A DNA stretch of 64,000 nt from Immundisolibacter sp049322795 (GCA_049322795.1 JBMOQH010000008.1:186001-250000), one strand, 5' to 3'. Numbered from the stretch's first letter, positions 41,211 through 51,405 are shown. The notes: generated by a model from the letters alone, not told the origin. Translations and numbers: made by a program.

Positions 41211-41214
<4 letters not shown>
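40690..41214 (-). CDS. cobU: Adenosylcobinamide kinase / adenosylcobinamide-phosphate guanylyltransferase
   Basis: A 174-residue bifunctional enzyme that phosphorylates then GMP-transfers adenosylcobinamide. The P-loop GGVRSGKS is at residues 8-15. YIATASARDDAEM, the HQTRRPPGW loop with the GMP-accepting His, LVECLTLWLTNLL and VGNETGMGIVP follow. It overlaps cobQ and cobT by 4 bp each. Confidence 0.95.
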
Positions 41215-42674
<1,460 letters not shown>

Positions 42675-42771
42675 GGCGGGGCAGGGTGGGGCGGCGGGGT
42701 GCGCATTATCGCCGCCGGCGCAGGGCCGGTGGCCCGTAAAATGGCGGTCTGATCGTCCCCGGAGCCGCGCC

Positions 42772-44613
42772 ATGCCCGCCTACCGTTCCCGCACTTCCAC
42801 GCACGGCCGCAACATGGCCGGCGCCCGCGCGCTGTGGCGCGCCACCGGCATGCAGGAAGGCGATTTCGGCAAGCCGATCATCGCCATCGCCAATTCCTAC
42901 ACCCAGTTCGTGCCCGGCCACGTGCACTTAAAGGACTTGGGCGACATCGTGGCGCGGGAGATCCACGCCGCCGGCGGCGTGGCGCGCGAGTTCCACACCA
43001 TCGCCGTGGACGACGGCATCGCCATGGGCCACGGCGGCATGCTGTATTCGCTGCCGTCCCGCGAGCTGATCGCCGACGCCGTCGAGTACATGGCGAACGC
43101 CCACTGCGCCGACGCGCTGGTGTGTATTTCCAACTGCGACAAGATCACGCCCGGCATGCTCATGGCCGCCATGCGCCTGAACATCCCGGCGGTGTTCGTG
43201 TCCGGCGGGCCGATGGAGGCCGGCAAGGTGGTGTGGAAGGGCGAGCAGGTGGCGGTGGACCTCATCGACGCCATGATCGCCGCCGCCGACCCCGCGGTGA
43301 CGGACGAGCAGAGCCTGGCCATGGAGCGCAGCGCGTGCCCCACCTGCGGCTCGTGCTCGGGCATGTTCACCGCCAATTCCATGAACTGCCTCACCGAGGC
43401 GCTGGGCCTGTCGCTGCCCGGCAACGGCAGCCTGCTGGCCACGCACGCCTATCGGCGCGAGCTGTTCGAGGAAGCCGGCCGGCGCGTCATGGACCTCACC
43501 CGCCGCTGGTACGACCACGACGACGCCACGGCCCTGCCGCGCGGCATCGCCACCCGCGCCGCGTTCGAAAACGCCATGGCGCTCGACATCGCCATGGGCG
43601 GCTCCACCAACACCGTGCTGCACCTGCTGGCCGCCGCGCAGGAAGGTGGCGTGGACTTCACCATGGCCGACATCGACCGTCTGTCGCGCCAGGTGCCGCA
43701 CCTGTGCAAGGTGGCGCCGTCCACGGCCGTGTATCACATGGAAGACGTGCACCGCGCCGGCGGGGTGATGGGCATCCTCGGCGAACTCGGCCGCGCCGGG
43801 CTGCTGGACCTTTCCGTGCCGTCGGTGCACGCGCCGACGCTGCGCGACGCGCTCGCGCGCTGGGACATCGCCACGTCCACCGACGCCGGCGCGCATCGTT
43901 TGTATGGCGCCGCCCCGGGGGGTGTGCCCACGCAGGTCGCGTTCAGTCAGAACCGCACTTGGGAACCAGACGCTGACCGTACCAAAGGCTGCATCCGCTC
44001 ACTCGAACACGCCTACAGCCGCGACGGCGGCCTCGCCGTGCTGTACGGCAACCTCGCCGAGCGCGGCTGCATCGTCAAAACCGCCGGCGTGGACGAGTCC
44101 AACCTGCGCTTTGCCGGTCCGGCGCGCGTGTTCGAAAGCCAGGACGACGCCGTCGACGCCATCCTCGGCAAAACCATCGCCGCCGGCGACGTGGTGCTCA
44201 TCCGCTACGAAGGCCCGCGCGGCGGCCCCGGCATGCAGGAAATGCTCTATCCGACGAGCTACCTCAAATCCATGGGCCTCGGCAAAGCCTGCGCGCTCGT
44301 CACCGACGGCCGCTTCTCCGGCGGCACATCGGGGCTTTCCATCGGCCACATATCGCCCGAAGCCGCCGCCGGCGGCCTCATCGGCCTGGTGCACGACGGC
44401 GACCGCATCGAAATAGACATCCCCGCCCGGCGTATACATCTCGCCGTGGACGAAGCCGAACTCACCCGCCGCCGGCAGGCGATGGAAGCGTCGGCCACGC
44501 CCTGGCAGCCCAAAGACCGCGAGCGCGAAGTGTCGAAGGCGTTGCAGGCGTACGCGCGCTTTGCCACCTCAGCGGACCGGGGGGCGGTGCGGGAGCTTGG
44601 GGCGGAGCAGTAG
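42772..44613 (+). CDS. ilvD: Dihydroxy-acid dehydratase
   Basis: A 613-residue Fe-S dehydratase for valine and isoleucine synthesis. Cluster ligands lie in VCISNCDKITPGML and ACPTCGSCSGMFTANSMNCL. NGSLLATHA, the SGGTSGLSIGHISPEA C-terminal motif and the long GPRGGPGMQEML stretch are present. A TAAAAT hexamer (42737-42742) is a possible -10, 30 bp before ATG. It is separate from ilvBNC at the right end. The 3' half has a slight change in codon use but reads intact. Confidence 0.96.
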   Translation: MPAYRSRTSTHGRNMAGARALWRATGMQEGDFGKPIIAIANSYTQFVPGHVHLKDLGDIVAREIHAAGGVAREFHTIAVDDGIAMGHGGMLYSLPSRELIADAVEYMANAHCADALVCISNCDKITPGMLMAAMRLNIPAVFVSGGPMEAGKVVWKGEQVAVDLIDAMIAAADPAVTDEQSLAMERSACPTCGSCSGMFTANSMNCLTEALGLSLPGNGSLLATHAYRRELFEEAGRRVMDLTRRWYDHDDATALPRGIATRAAFENAMALDIAMGGSTNTVLHLLAAAQEGGVDFTMADIDRLSRQVPHLCKVAPSTAVYHMEDVHRAGGVMGILGELGRAGLLDLSVPSVHAPTLRDALARWDIATSTDAGAHRLYGAAPGGVPTQVAFSQNRTWEPDADRTKGCIRSLEHAYSRDGGLAVLYGNLAERGCIVKTAGVDESNLRFAGPARVFESQDDAVDAILGKTIAAGDVVLIRYEGPRGGPGMQEMLYPTSYLKSMGLGKACALVTDGRFSGGTSGLSIGHISPEAAAGGLIGLVHDGDRIEIDIPARRIHLAVDEAELTRRRQAMEASATPWQPKDREREVSKALQAYARFATSADRGAVRELGAEQ

Positions 44614-44634
44614 GGCGGGATCGGGAGTCATGCC

Positions 44635-44853
44635 ATGAAGATCAGCTACCACCCGGACACGGACTCGCTCTACATAGATCTCACGGAGAAGGTGAGCGCC
44701 GAGAGCCGGGAGATATCGGAAGGTGTCGTCCTCGACTACGACGCGCAAGGCAACCTCGTCGGCATTGACATAGACACTGCGAGCCGCAAGGTCGAACTGA
44801 AAAAGCTCGTCCTCAGCAAGTTGCCCGGGAAGATCGAAATGGCTGCCGCGTAA
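44635..44853 (+). CDS. DUF2283 domain protein
   Basis: A 72-residue protein matching the DUF2283 pattern: YHPDTDSLYIDLT at the N-terminus, then EGVVLDYDAQGNLVGIDID. Family members are small beta-rich proteins of unknown function, often found near toxin-antitoxin or mobile regions. No toxin partner is visible. It lies 21 bp after ilvD and just before the lower-GC patch. Confidence 0.75.
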   Translation: MKISYHPDTDSLYIDLTEKVSAESREISEGVVLDYDAQGNLVGIDIDTASRKVELKKLVLSKLPGKIEMAAA

Positions 44854-44928
44854 CCCACTGCGCGGCATGTGGACCAGTCGCGGCGCAAGGGAGCGCGTTG
44901 GGCTTCCCGCATCAACCCAACCTAAGCG

Positions 44929-44954
44929 GCCTTGCGCGAAGAGCCGCGCAAGGC
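44929..44954. repeat. Perfect 10-bp hairpin in the gap before the lower-GC patch
   Basis: GCCTTGCGCG-AAGAGC-CGCGCAAGGC. No T-run follows on either side, so it is not a clear terminator. A TAGAAT (44970-44975) downstream could be a -10 for the lipoprotein gene. Confidence 0.5.
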
Positions 44955-44994
44955 TGGTTACCTTCACGTTAGAATGCTGCTAGGGAGAACTCGT

Positions 44995-45519
44995 ATGCGG
45001 TATCTAATCGCGCCTCTGCTTGCTTTGTCTATTGCCTTGGCTGTTTCAGGTTGTGTTACTCCGTATCAAAAAGACAGTGCATGGAATGCCGTTGTCGGCG
45101 GTTACTCCGATTACCGCGTTGACGAGAACACCTTCATAGTTTCCTTCCGGGGCGGAAATCCAACACCCGTAGCAAAGCTTGGCCCTTACCTTCTGTACCG
45201 TTGCGCGGAGGTCATCGCTGGAGCTGGCTTCGAGTATTTTCAGATCGTTGGCCAATCACCGGATCAGAAGGTCGGCACCGCGGTGCTACCTGGGTATTCC
45301 ACGACGCAAGGGTCAGCCACTGGATACGTAACGGGTAATACCGTTCAAGCTTTCGGATCCAGTCAAACTACAACGATTCCGCCGCAGTTGCTGACCTACC
45401 GCGAAAACACCTTGACCGCAACGATCAAAGCACATCGAGGCGAAAAGCCGAGCGGTGATGCGGTGTACCGAGCGGCCGACGTTCTCAAGTACTTGGGGCC
45501 GAGCGTCAAAGGAAAGTAG
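44995..45519 (+). CDS. Lipoprotein, CC0125/CC1285-like family
   Basis: A 174-residue lipoprotein with signal peptide MRYLIAPLLALSIALAVSGC (Cys20 in VSGC). The body contains NTFIVSFRGG, LLYRCAEVIAGAGFEYFQIVG and a Ser/Thr/Gln-rich middle, resembling the CC0125/CC1285 lipoprotein family. Function unknown; outer-membrane attachment is likely. GC content is clearly lower than in flanking genes, which suggests horizontal acquisition. GGGAGA lies 8 nt before ATG 44995. It is followed at 14 bp by the cyclase-like gene. Confidence 0.7.
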   Translation: MRYLIAPLLALSIALAVSGCVTPYQKDSAWNAVVGGYSDYRVDENTFIVSFRGGNPTPVAKLGPYLLYRCAEVIAGAGFEYFQIVGQSPDQKVGTAVLPGYSTTQGSATGYVTGNTVQAFGSSQTTTIPPQLLTYRENTLTATIKAHRGEKPSGDAVYRAADVLKYLGPSVKGK

Positions 45520-45533
45520 AGGCTGATGAGAAT

Positions 45534-46253
45534 ATGTCCCGAACAAGGTGGTCTATCTGGATTGATGTGGAAGGTTTCTCGGCCATGTACCAAGATGACG
45601 AAGGTCGTGCTCTGCGAGCAGTTGGCCTCCTCATGGAAGCAATTTACAAGATAGGATCGACGATCTATTCGAGAGCGCCTGACAGACTCTTCACACATCA
45701 ATTTGGGGATGGTTTCGTTGTTGTTTCAGATTTCTCAGAGAGTTCCGCCGAACGTCCTGTTGCTGTTGCTATTTCCCTTATGAGACATCTCATCGCGAAC
45801 AACGTCGCCTGCAAAGCAGCGGTTTCCTGCGGAGGTTTTTCGGATGTTGCTGCCTGTTACCCGCAGTCTGTTCGTGATCAATCCATTGACGGCTGTTGGG
45901 TGCCTCTCGGCGAAGGGTTGATGACTATTATTCCTGTGATGGGTACGGCGTTAGTGGCTTCGCACAAACTGGCCGGGAGGCGACCGGGCGCAGTGCTCAT
46001 TCTGGACGAAACGTGTTTTCAATCCGTTCCCGAGGGCATCATCATCCGAACAACGGGTCCCTTAACCGCTGATTGGGTACATTCGAATCTAGAGCTTGCT
46101 CACGCTATTTCAACCGCTGCTGGCCTTGTCCCTCTTGGTTCTTTGGAAGCAGAGAGATTCCTTCGTGCATACCTCAATGCGAATGAGGGTGCGATCAAGG
46201 ACGAATGGGTTGCGTCCACCAGTGAGTGCAATGGGCTCATCACAGCCACGTAG
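45534..46253 (+). CDS. Degenerate class III nucleotide-cyclase-like protein
   Basis: A 239-residue protein with no signal peptide. WIDVEGFSAMY (Asp11) and FGDGFVVVSD (Asp59) match the two metal-binding strands of class III cyclase domains, and KAAVSCGGFSD resembles the following strand. At the later position, where cyclases have VNxAxR, the sequence is TALVASHKL, so the ribose Asn and transition-state Arg appear missing. The protein may bind rather than make nucleotides; the fold call itself is inference. Lower GC than the chromosome. It is paired with the upstream lipoprotein and lies next to a transposase remnant. Confidence 0.5.
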   Translation: MSRTRWSIWIDVEGFSAMYQDDEGRALRAVGLLMEAIYKIGSTIYSRAPDRLFTHQFGDGFVVVSDFSESSAERPVAVAISLMRHLIANNVACKAAVSCGGFSDVAACYPQSVRDQSIDGCWVPLGEGLMTIIPVMGTALVASHKLAGRRPGAVLILDETCFQSVPEGIIIRTTGPLTADWVHSNLELAHAISTAAGLVPLGSLEAERFLRAYLNANEGAIKDEWVASTSECNGLITAT

Positions 46254-46259
46254 ATACTG

Positions 46260-46440
46260 TTATCCGGCCACCGAATGCAAGCTGGGGTCGAACGGCCGTC
46301 CGGAGCGCAGCACGCCGTAGGCGACGCACAGCAGCTTTCGCATCATGGCGCCCAGGATCAGCATCGGTGGCTTGCCGGCGGCGGCCAGGCGCTGCTTGAG
46401 CGCCCGCCCCACGTTCTCAACGCCAGCCACGCACCGACGT
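46260..46440 (-). mobile_element. IS110-family transposase remnant (C-terminal fragment)
   Basis: On the minus strand about 58 codons read ...VGRALKQRLAAAG, then MMRKLLCVAYGVLRSG, then RPFDPSLHSVAG and a TAA stop at 46260. This matches the C-terminal end of IS110/Transposase_20 proteins. No N-terminal part, start codon or element ends are visible, so this is a decayed relic. The rest of the 224-bp gap (46254-46477) holds nothing else recognisable. Confidence 0.65.
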
Positions 46441-46477
46441 GACCGCCCTGCCGCGCCGCGAACGCGCGGCGCCGGGT

Positions 46478-47320
46478 TCAGCGCCCGAAATCCTCCGGCC
46501 CGTGGCGCTCGCGCAGTTGGTCCTCTTCAGGGCCCATGACGCGGTTCACCCGCCGGCCACGCTGCACCGCCGGGCGCCCGGCAATCTCGTTGGCCCAGCG
46601 CACCAGGTGCGTGTAGCCCTGCACCTGCAGGAAGGTGCCGGCCTCGTACAGGTCCTGCAGGATGAGGCCGCCGTACCAGGGCCAGATGGCCATGTCGGCG
46701 ATGGTGTACTCGTCGCCGATCATGTAGCGCCGCTCGGCGAGGTTGCGGTCCAGTACGTCGAGCTGGCGCTTCACTTCCATGGCGAAGCGGTTGATGGGGT
46801 ATTCGAGCTTGACCGGTGCGTAGGCGTAAAAGTGCCCGAAGCCGCCACCGAGGAACGGCGTCGCCCCCATCTGCCAGAACAGCCACGACAGGCACTCCGC
46901 CCGCGGGGCGCCGGATGCGGGCAAAAACGCGCCGAATTTCTCGGCCAGGTACGTGAGGATGGCGCCCGACTCGAACACGCGCGTGGGCGGGTTGGTGCTG
47001 TGGTCCATCAGCGCCGGAATCTTGGAGTTGGGGTTCACCGCCACGAAGCCGCTGCCGAACTGCTCGCCTTCCAGAATGTTGACCAGCCAGGCGTCGTACT
47101 CGGCGTCGGCAAAGCCGCGTTCGAGCAGTTCCTCGAACAGGATGGTCACCTTCTGGCCGTTCGGGGTGCCCAGCGAATAGAGCTGGTGCGGGTGTTTGCC
47201 GACCGGCAACTCGGCCTCGCGCGTGGCGCCGGCGACGGGGCGGTTGATGTTGGCAAAACGCCCGCCGCTGCCTTGTTCCCATTGCCAGACGGGGGGCGGG
47301 GTGTAGGTTTGGTCACTCAT
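46478..47320 (-). CDS. yghU: Glutathione S-transferase-type disulfide-bond oxidoreductase (YghU-like)
   Basis: A 280-residue GST of the Nu class. The N-terminal FANINRPVAGATREAELPVGKHPHQLYSLGTPNGQKVTI is highly characteristic. The thioredoxin-fold part includes NPNSKIPALMD and ESGAILTYLAEKFG. The helical domain contains YTIADMAIWPWYGGL. YghU binds two glutathione molecules and reduces organic hydroperoxides and disulfides. ATG 47320 is the family start. Confidence 0.9.
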   Translation of the reverse strand: MSDQTYTPPPVWQWEQGSGGRFANINRPVAGATREAELPVGKHPHQLYSLGTPNGQKVTILFEELLERGFADAEYDAWLVNILEGEQFGSGFVAVNPNSKIPALMDHSTNPPTRVFESGAILTYLAEKFGAFLPASGAPRAECLSWLFWQMGATPFLGGGFGHFYAYAPVKLEYPINRFAMEVKRQLDVLDRNLAERRYMIGDEYTIADMAIWPWYGGLILQDLYEAGTFLQVQGYTHLVRWANEIAGRPAVQRGRRVNRVMGPEEDQLRERHGPEDFGR

Positions 47321-47502
47321 CGACGGACATCTCCGGGTGCTCGGGGGTGGATACGGGAATCAGCATTGGACTGGGCAATGCGCTGGTTCGTTCGGGTTTG
47401 CCCGGGCGGGGCAGGATGCCCCGGCGCGAATCAAGGGCACAAGTCATGGGTTTTCAGGGGTGTGTCGCGGGCGTGTGCCGCGAAGAATGCTCCGGTGCTT
47501 GC

Positions 47503-48891
47503 CTAGAAATCGACCTGCAACTGGCTCACCAGCCCGCCGTAATCGACGCCGTGGTCCGAATCGAACCACGCGTACTCGTTCAGCAGCCGGATGTTGGGGT
47601 TGAAGATGTAGGTGGCGATCAGCTGGAAGACCTGCCCCTCATCCATGCCGCGCGCCAGCTCGTCGGCCGAACTGCCGGTGAGGATGCGCATGAAGCGCGT
47701 GCGGGACGGGTGTTGGTTGTTCACCTGTTGATATTGCAGGCCAAGCGCGAGGTGCCGGTCGCGCGCCAGCGGGAAGCTGCGCGTGAAGCCGGCAGCCCAG
47801 GCGCGCGAACGCAGGCGGTCGTCGAGCCCGCCGCCGGCCCGGGACAGCGGCAGGCCGTCGCCGTCCTCGGACACGAACTGCGTCCAGCTCGCCCAGCCGA
47901 ACCAGCGCCGCACGTGGAACTCGCCGAACAATTGCCACCAGGCGTTGTCGAGCGTCACGCTGCGGCCTACAAGGCCGTTCTGCACGCGCGCGTCCAGGCT
48001 GCCGCTGTCGCGGGACCAGGCATAGCCGGCGCCGAGCAGGTACTTGAAGGGCAGGTCGCGGATTTCGTACTCGTCCTCCACCGGCATGCCGAGCGGTGTC
48101 AGCGCGGCAGTCACCGCGTACAGCAGCTCGTTGTTGTCGTTGTTGGTGTTCACGTCCGGCCCGTTGAACACGCCCGCGCCGTATTGCAGGCGGTCGCCGA
48201 AGATGCCGTCGGTCAAGGTCTCCGGCGCGCCGAACTTGCCGCGTTCGACGATGAGGCCGCGCGCCCGCCCGGCGGTGCCCGGCGCCAGAAACTCCGGCAG
48301 CTTGCGCTCCACGCTGGCCGACAGCTGCGGGCCGCGCCCGTAGCCGGGTATGAACTGCTGGCCGACGATGATGTCGCCGATGCTGTCGGCGAGGGCGCCG
48401 TAGCGAATCCAGGCATCGAGCAGGCTGTCGGCGTTGGCAAGCGCCGGCGTTTCGTTGGCGGCCTCGTACTGCGTGTAGGCGTAGAAGTCTTCGCTGAGCG
48501 GACCTTTCAGGCCCACCCGCGCGCGGCGGAAAGTGAACGAATTGGTGCCGTCCAGGCCGTCGCCGGCAGGGATGTAGGTGTAGCGCGGCTGCAGGCGGCC
48601 CCAGGCGCGCAGCGCCTCGGGTGGCTTGGGCAGGGCGGCGGCCACCTGCTGACCGACGGTCGGGGGCGGCGACTGCGGCGGCGCCGGCGTGGCGCCGCTT
48701 GCCGCCTGCGCCGGTGCTGTCCGGGCGCGACGCTCGGCCGCGCGGGCGTTGACCTTGATGTCCTTTACTTCCTGTGCCGACAGCAGGCCTTTTCTCTCGA
48801 GCGCCTTGAGCACTTCGTCGACGTAGGCGTCACTCGCCAGCGCGATTGGCGCCGCCGTCAGGCACGCCACCAGCACGAGTATCCGTTTCAT
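47503..48891 (-). CDS. Outer-membrane porin, phosphate-selective O/P type
   Basis: A 462-residue porin. The signal peptide ends ALA-SDA, followed by a short coiled-coil segment (VLKALERKGLLSAQEVKDIK) and a Pro/Ala linker. A barrel of about 360 residues begins LQPRYTYIPAG, contains FRRARVGLKGPLSEDFYAYTQYE, and ends QLQVDF with C-terminal Phe. It should form an anion-selective channel. It is intact, unlike the broken relative at 19.5-20.3 kb. It stands alone, 135 bp from the enoyl-CoA hydratase gene. Confidence 0.85.
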   Translation of the reverse strand: MKRILVLVACLTAAPIALASDAYVDEVLKALERKGLLSAQEVKDIKVNARAAERRARTAPAQAASGATPAPPQSPPPTVGQQVAAALPKPPEALRAWGRLQPRYTYIPAGDGLDGTNSFTFRRARVGLKGPLSEDFYAYTQYEAANETPALANADSLLDAWIRYGALADSIGDIIVGQQFIPGYGRGPQLSASVERKLPEFLAPGTAGRARGLIVERGKFGAPETLTDGIFGDRLQYGAGVFNGPDVNTNNDNNELLYAVTAALTPLGMPVEDEYEIRDLPFKYLLGAGYAWSRDSGSLDARVQNGLVGRSVTLDNAWWQLFGEFHVRRWFGWASWTQFVSEDGDGLPLSRAGGGLDDRLRSRAWAAGFTRSFPLARDRHLALGLQYQQVNNQHPSRTRFMRILTGSSADELARGMDEGQVFQLIATYIFNPNIRLLNEYAWFDSDHGVDYGGLVSQLQVDF

Positions 48892-49026
48892 CGGTCTTCC
48901 TTTCGCACGGGCGGCAACGCGTCGCCGCAGCCGTCGGGCGCGATCCGTGCGAGTGGGAAGCCGGCCTCCGTTCCGGCCTCTGGACGCGGGCGCCGACGAC
49001 GTTGCGGGCGCCCCGGCGAAAACGTG

Positions 49027-49818
49027 CTACCAGTTCGGCGGGCGCTTTTCCAGAAACGCGTCGATGCCTTCGACGGCCTCGGCCATCAGCAGGTTTTTTG
49101 CCATCACGGCGCCCATGCGGGCATAGGCGTCGGCCTCGTTCAGGCCCAGCTGCGCCTGCACGGCGGCCTTGCCGAGGCTCAGCACCGCGGGCGGGCGGCT
49201 GGCGATCTGCGCGGCGAGTTCGCGCGTGTGGGCGTCGAGCTCGCCGGTCGGCAGCACGCGGTTCACCAGACCGATGCGCTGCGCCGTGGCGGCATCGATC
49301 AGCTCGCCGGTCAGCAGCATCTCCATGGCGTGCTTGTAGGCCACGTTGCGGGTCAGCGCCACGGCGGGCGTGCTGCAGAACAGGCCGATGTTGACGCCCG
49401 GCGTGGCAAAGCGCGCGTGATCCGACGCGATCGCCATGTCGCAGCTCGCCACCAGCTGGCAGCCGGCGGCGGTCGCCACGCCGTGCACCTGCGCGATCAC
49501 CGGGCGCGGAAAGCGGCGCAGCGCCAGCATCACCTCGCCGCACAGGCCGAACAGCCCGGCGGCGGCATCCTCGTCCGGCAGTGTGCGCAGCTCCTTCAGA
49601 TCATGCCCGGCGCAGAACGCCGGTCCGGCGCCGGCGAGCACCAGCACCCGCACGGCGGCATCGCCGGTCAGCTCGGCCAGCGTGGCCTTGAGCGTCCGCA
49701 GCAGCTCATCGGACAGCGCATTGCGCTGCGCGGGTCGGTTCAGGGTCAGACGCACCACACCGTCGGCGTCGCGCTCGACCAGCAGCACGGGGGCAAGGAC
49801 GGGATCGGGATTGTTCAT
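49027..49818 (-). CDS. Enoyl-CoA hydratase/isomerase family protein
   Basis: A 263-residue crotonase-fold enzyme. The oxyanion-hole motifs are AFCAGHDLKEL near residue 67 and HGVATAAGCQLVASCDMAIA near residue 112. The position of one catalytic Glu is FATPGVNIGLFC, which lacks the usual Glu, so true hydratase activity is uncertain. It may be a related isomerase or hydrolase. ATG 49818 was chosen. It is divergent from oxyR with an 81-bp gap. Confidence 0.85.
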   Translation of the reverse strand: MNNPDPVLAPVLLVERDADGVVRLTLNRPAQRNALSDELLRTLKATLAELTGDAAVRVLVLAGAGPAFCAGHDLKELRTLPDEDAAAGLFGLCGEVMLALRRFPRPVIAQVHGVATAAGCQLVASCDMAIASDHARFATPGVNIGLFCSTPAVALTRNVAYKHAMEMLLTGELIDAATAQRIGLVNRVLPTGELDAHTRELAAQIASRPPAVLSLGKAAVQAQLGLNEADAYARMGAVMAKNLLMAEAVEGIDAFLEKRPPNW

Positions 49819-49899
49819 GGCGGGTGCCTCGCGGGCCGGACAGTGCGCGGGGCCGGCACAATAGCGCAACCCCTGCGTCGCCCCCAAGCCGAGTGCGCC

Positions 49900-50817
49900 A
49901 TGACCCTGAACGAACTGCGCTACGTGGTCGCCGTGGCGCGCGAGCGGCACTTCGGCCGCGCCGCCGCGCACTGCTTCGTCAGCCAGCCGAGCCTGTCGGT
50001 CGCCATCAAAAAGCTCGAAGACGAGCTCGGCGTGCCACTGTTCGAGCGCCTGCCGGGACACGTGCAGCCCACGCCGATCGGCGAGCAGATCGCCGATCAG
50101 GCGCGCCGCGTGTTGTCGGATGTCGAGACCATCCGCGCGCTGGCCGCCAACGCCAGGGATCCGCTGGCCGGGCCGTTTCGCTTGGGCGTGATCTTTTCGA
50201 TCGGTCCCTACCTGCTGCCGCGGCTGATCCCGCGCCTGGCCGAAAGCGCGCCGCGCATGCCGCTGATCATCGAGGAGAACTACACCGACGAGCTGGGCGC
50301 GCGCCTGCAGCGCGGCGAGCTGGACGCCGTGGTGCTGTCGCTGCCCTACCGCGCGCCGGACATCGACGTGCGGCCGGTGTACCGGGAGGAATTCATGGTC
50401 GCGCTGCCGCCGGGGCATCCGTGGACCGCGCAGGCCAGCATCGGGCCCGCGCAACTGGGCGACGAGAACGTGCTGCTGCTCGGCCCGCGGCACTGTTTTC
50501 GTGACCAGGTGCTGGCGCTGTGCCCGGCGCTGAGCCACAAGGCGGGTCAGCGGCTCGAGGGCGGCTCGCTCGAAACCATCCGTTACATGGTGGCCAGCGG
50601 GGCCGGCATCAGCGTGCTGCCGGTGGGCGCGCTCGGCGAGTCGCCGCGCGATCGGGCGCTGCTGGCGGTGCGGCCGTTTCGCGGCGCGGCGCCGTACCGG
50701 CAGGTGGCGCTCGCCGCGCGGGCCGATTTTTACCGCCCGCAGGCGATCGATTTGCTGGCGACGGCGATTGCCGAATGCGGGCCGGCCGCCACCGGCGCGT
50801 CACCGGCTTTGGGCTAG
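49900..50817 (+). CDS. oxyR: Hydrogen peroxide-sensing LysR-type regulator OxyR
   Basis: A 305-residue LysR regulator. The N-terminal helix-turn-helix is in MTLNELRYVVAVARERHFGRAA and SQPSLSVAIKKLEDELGVPLFER. The sensing pair is found in GPRHCFRDQVLALC, matching the spacing of Cys199 and Cys208 of E. coli OxyR. Peroxide oxidises these to a disulfide that switches DNA binding. ATG 49900 is clear. A dyad matching OxyR half-sites lies 20 bp after its stop, ahead of the rubrerythrin gene. Confidence 0.92.
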   Translation: MTLNELRYVVAVARERHFGRAAAHCFVSQPSLSVAIKKLEDELGVPLFERLPGHVQPTPIGEQIADQARRVLSDVETIRALAANARDPLAGPFRLGVIFSIGPYLLPRLIPRLAESAPRMPLIIEENYTDELGARLQRGELDAVVLSLPYRAPDIDVRPVYREEFMVALPPGHPWTAQASIGPAQLGDENVLLLGPRHCFRDQVLALCPALSHKAGQRLEGGSLETIRYMVASGAGISVLPVGALGESPRDRALLAVRPFRGAAPYRQVALAARADFYRPQAIDLLATAIAECGPAATGASPALG

Positions 50818-50836
50818 AATCGGTGTGGGCCGGGCA

Positions 50837-50857
50837 TCGATAGGCATTCGCTATCGA
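50837..50857. promoter_or_regulatory. OxyR-type dyad ahead of the rubrerythrin gene
   Basis: TCGATAG (50837-50843), 7 nt, CTATCGA (50851-50857) is a perfect 7-bp inverted pair containing ATAG-N7-CTAT, the half-operator of OxyR. Only one of the two tandem dyads of a full E. coli site is clear; the next (ATTG-N7-CAAC) is poor. No T-run follows, so a terminator is less likely. Confidence 0.6.
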
Positions 50858-50974
50858 GGGCATTGGAAAAATCAACTTCCAACCCCCACCTTGCCCCGCT
50901 ACCATCCGTCGCCGTGAGGAAGCCGCCATGCCGGTGGCTACCGAACGGTGTCAATCACAGCAGGAGGTCATCTC

Positions 50975-51397
50975 ATGGCTACGTTGAAGGGCAGCAAGAC
51001 CGAGGGCAACCTCAAGGCCGCGTTCGCGGGCGAGTCGCAAGCCAACCGTCGTTACCTGTACTTCGCCAACAAGGCGGACGTCGAGGGCTACAACGACGTT
51101 TCCACCGTGTTCCGTTCCACCGCTGAAGGTGAAACCGGCCACGCCCACGGCCATCTGGAGTATCTGGAAGCCGTTGGCGACCCGGCCACCGGCCTGCCGA
51201 TCGGTGGCACGTCGGACAACCTGAAGGCGGCCATCGCCGGCGAGACCCACGAGTACAGCGACATGTACCCGGGCATGGCCAAGACGGCGCGCGAGGAAGG
51301 CTTCTCGGAAGTCGCCGACTGGTTCGAGACCCTGGCCAAGGCGGAGCGTTCGCACGCCAACCGCTTCCAGAAGGCTCTGGACACCCTGGGCACCTGA
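50975..51397 (+). CDS. Rubrerythrin-like diiron protein
   Basis: A 140-residue four-helix diiron protein. AAFAGESQANRRYLYFANKAD supplies the first Glu, EGETGHAHGHLEYLEAVGD has an ExxH pair, AAIAGETHEYSDMYPGMAKTAREEG the next Glu/ExxxY set, and KAERSHANRFQKAL the last ExxH. The C-terminal rubredoxin domain of classical rubrerythrin is absent. Such proteins reduce peroxide, with electrons from a partner. A GGAGG site precedes ATG 50975. It follows oxyR and the OxyR-type dyad and precedes the Hdr-like gene. Confidence 0.9.
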   Translation: MATLKGSKTEGNLKAAFAGESQANRRYLYFANKADVEGYNDVSTVFRSTAEGETGHAHGHLEYLEAVGDPATGLPIGGTSDNLKAAIAGETHEYSDMYPGMAKTAREEGFSEVADWFETLAKAERSHANRFQKALDTLGT

Positions 51398-51405
51398 GCC
51401 CGGGC

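Noticed and set aside
42675..42771. Cobalamin riboswitch upstream of cobQ
   Set aside because: The spacer is only 97 bp, shared with ilvD, and lacks a B12-box-like sequence.
45534..46253. Complete Pycsar-type defence system
   Set aside because: The cyclase-like protein seems to lack key catalytic residues, and no transmembrane or TIR effector gene is adjacent.
47347..49899. Plus-strand extension giving OxyR an extra 850 residues
   Set aside because: It covers a porin and an enoyl-CoA hydratase on the other strand, and homology to OxyR starts at ATG 49900.
50837..50857. oxyR terminator
   Set aside because: The dyad has 7-bp arms but is followed by GGGCATTGG, not a T-run, and it fits ATAG-N7-CTAT.
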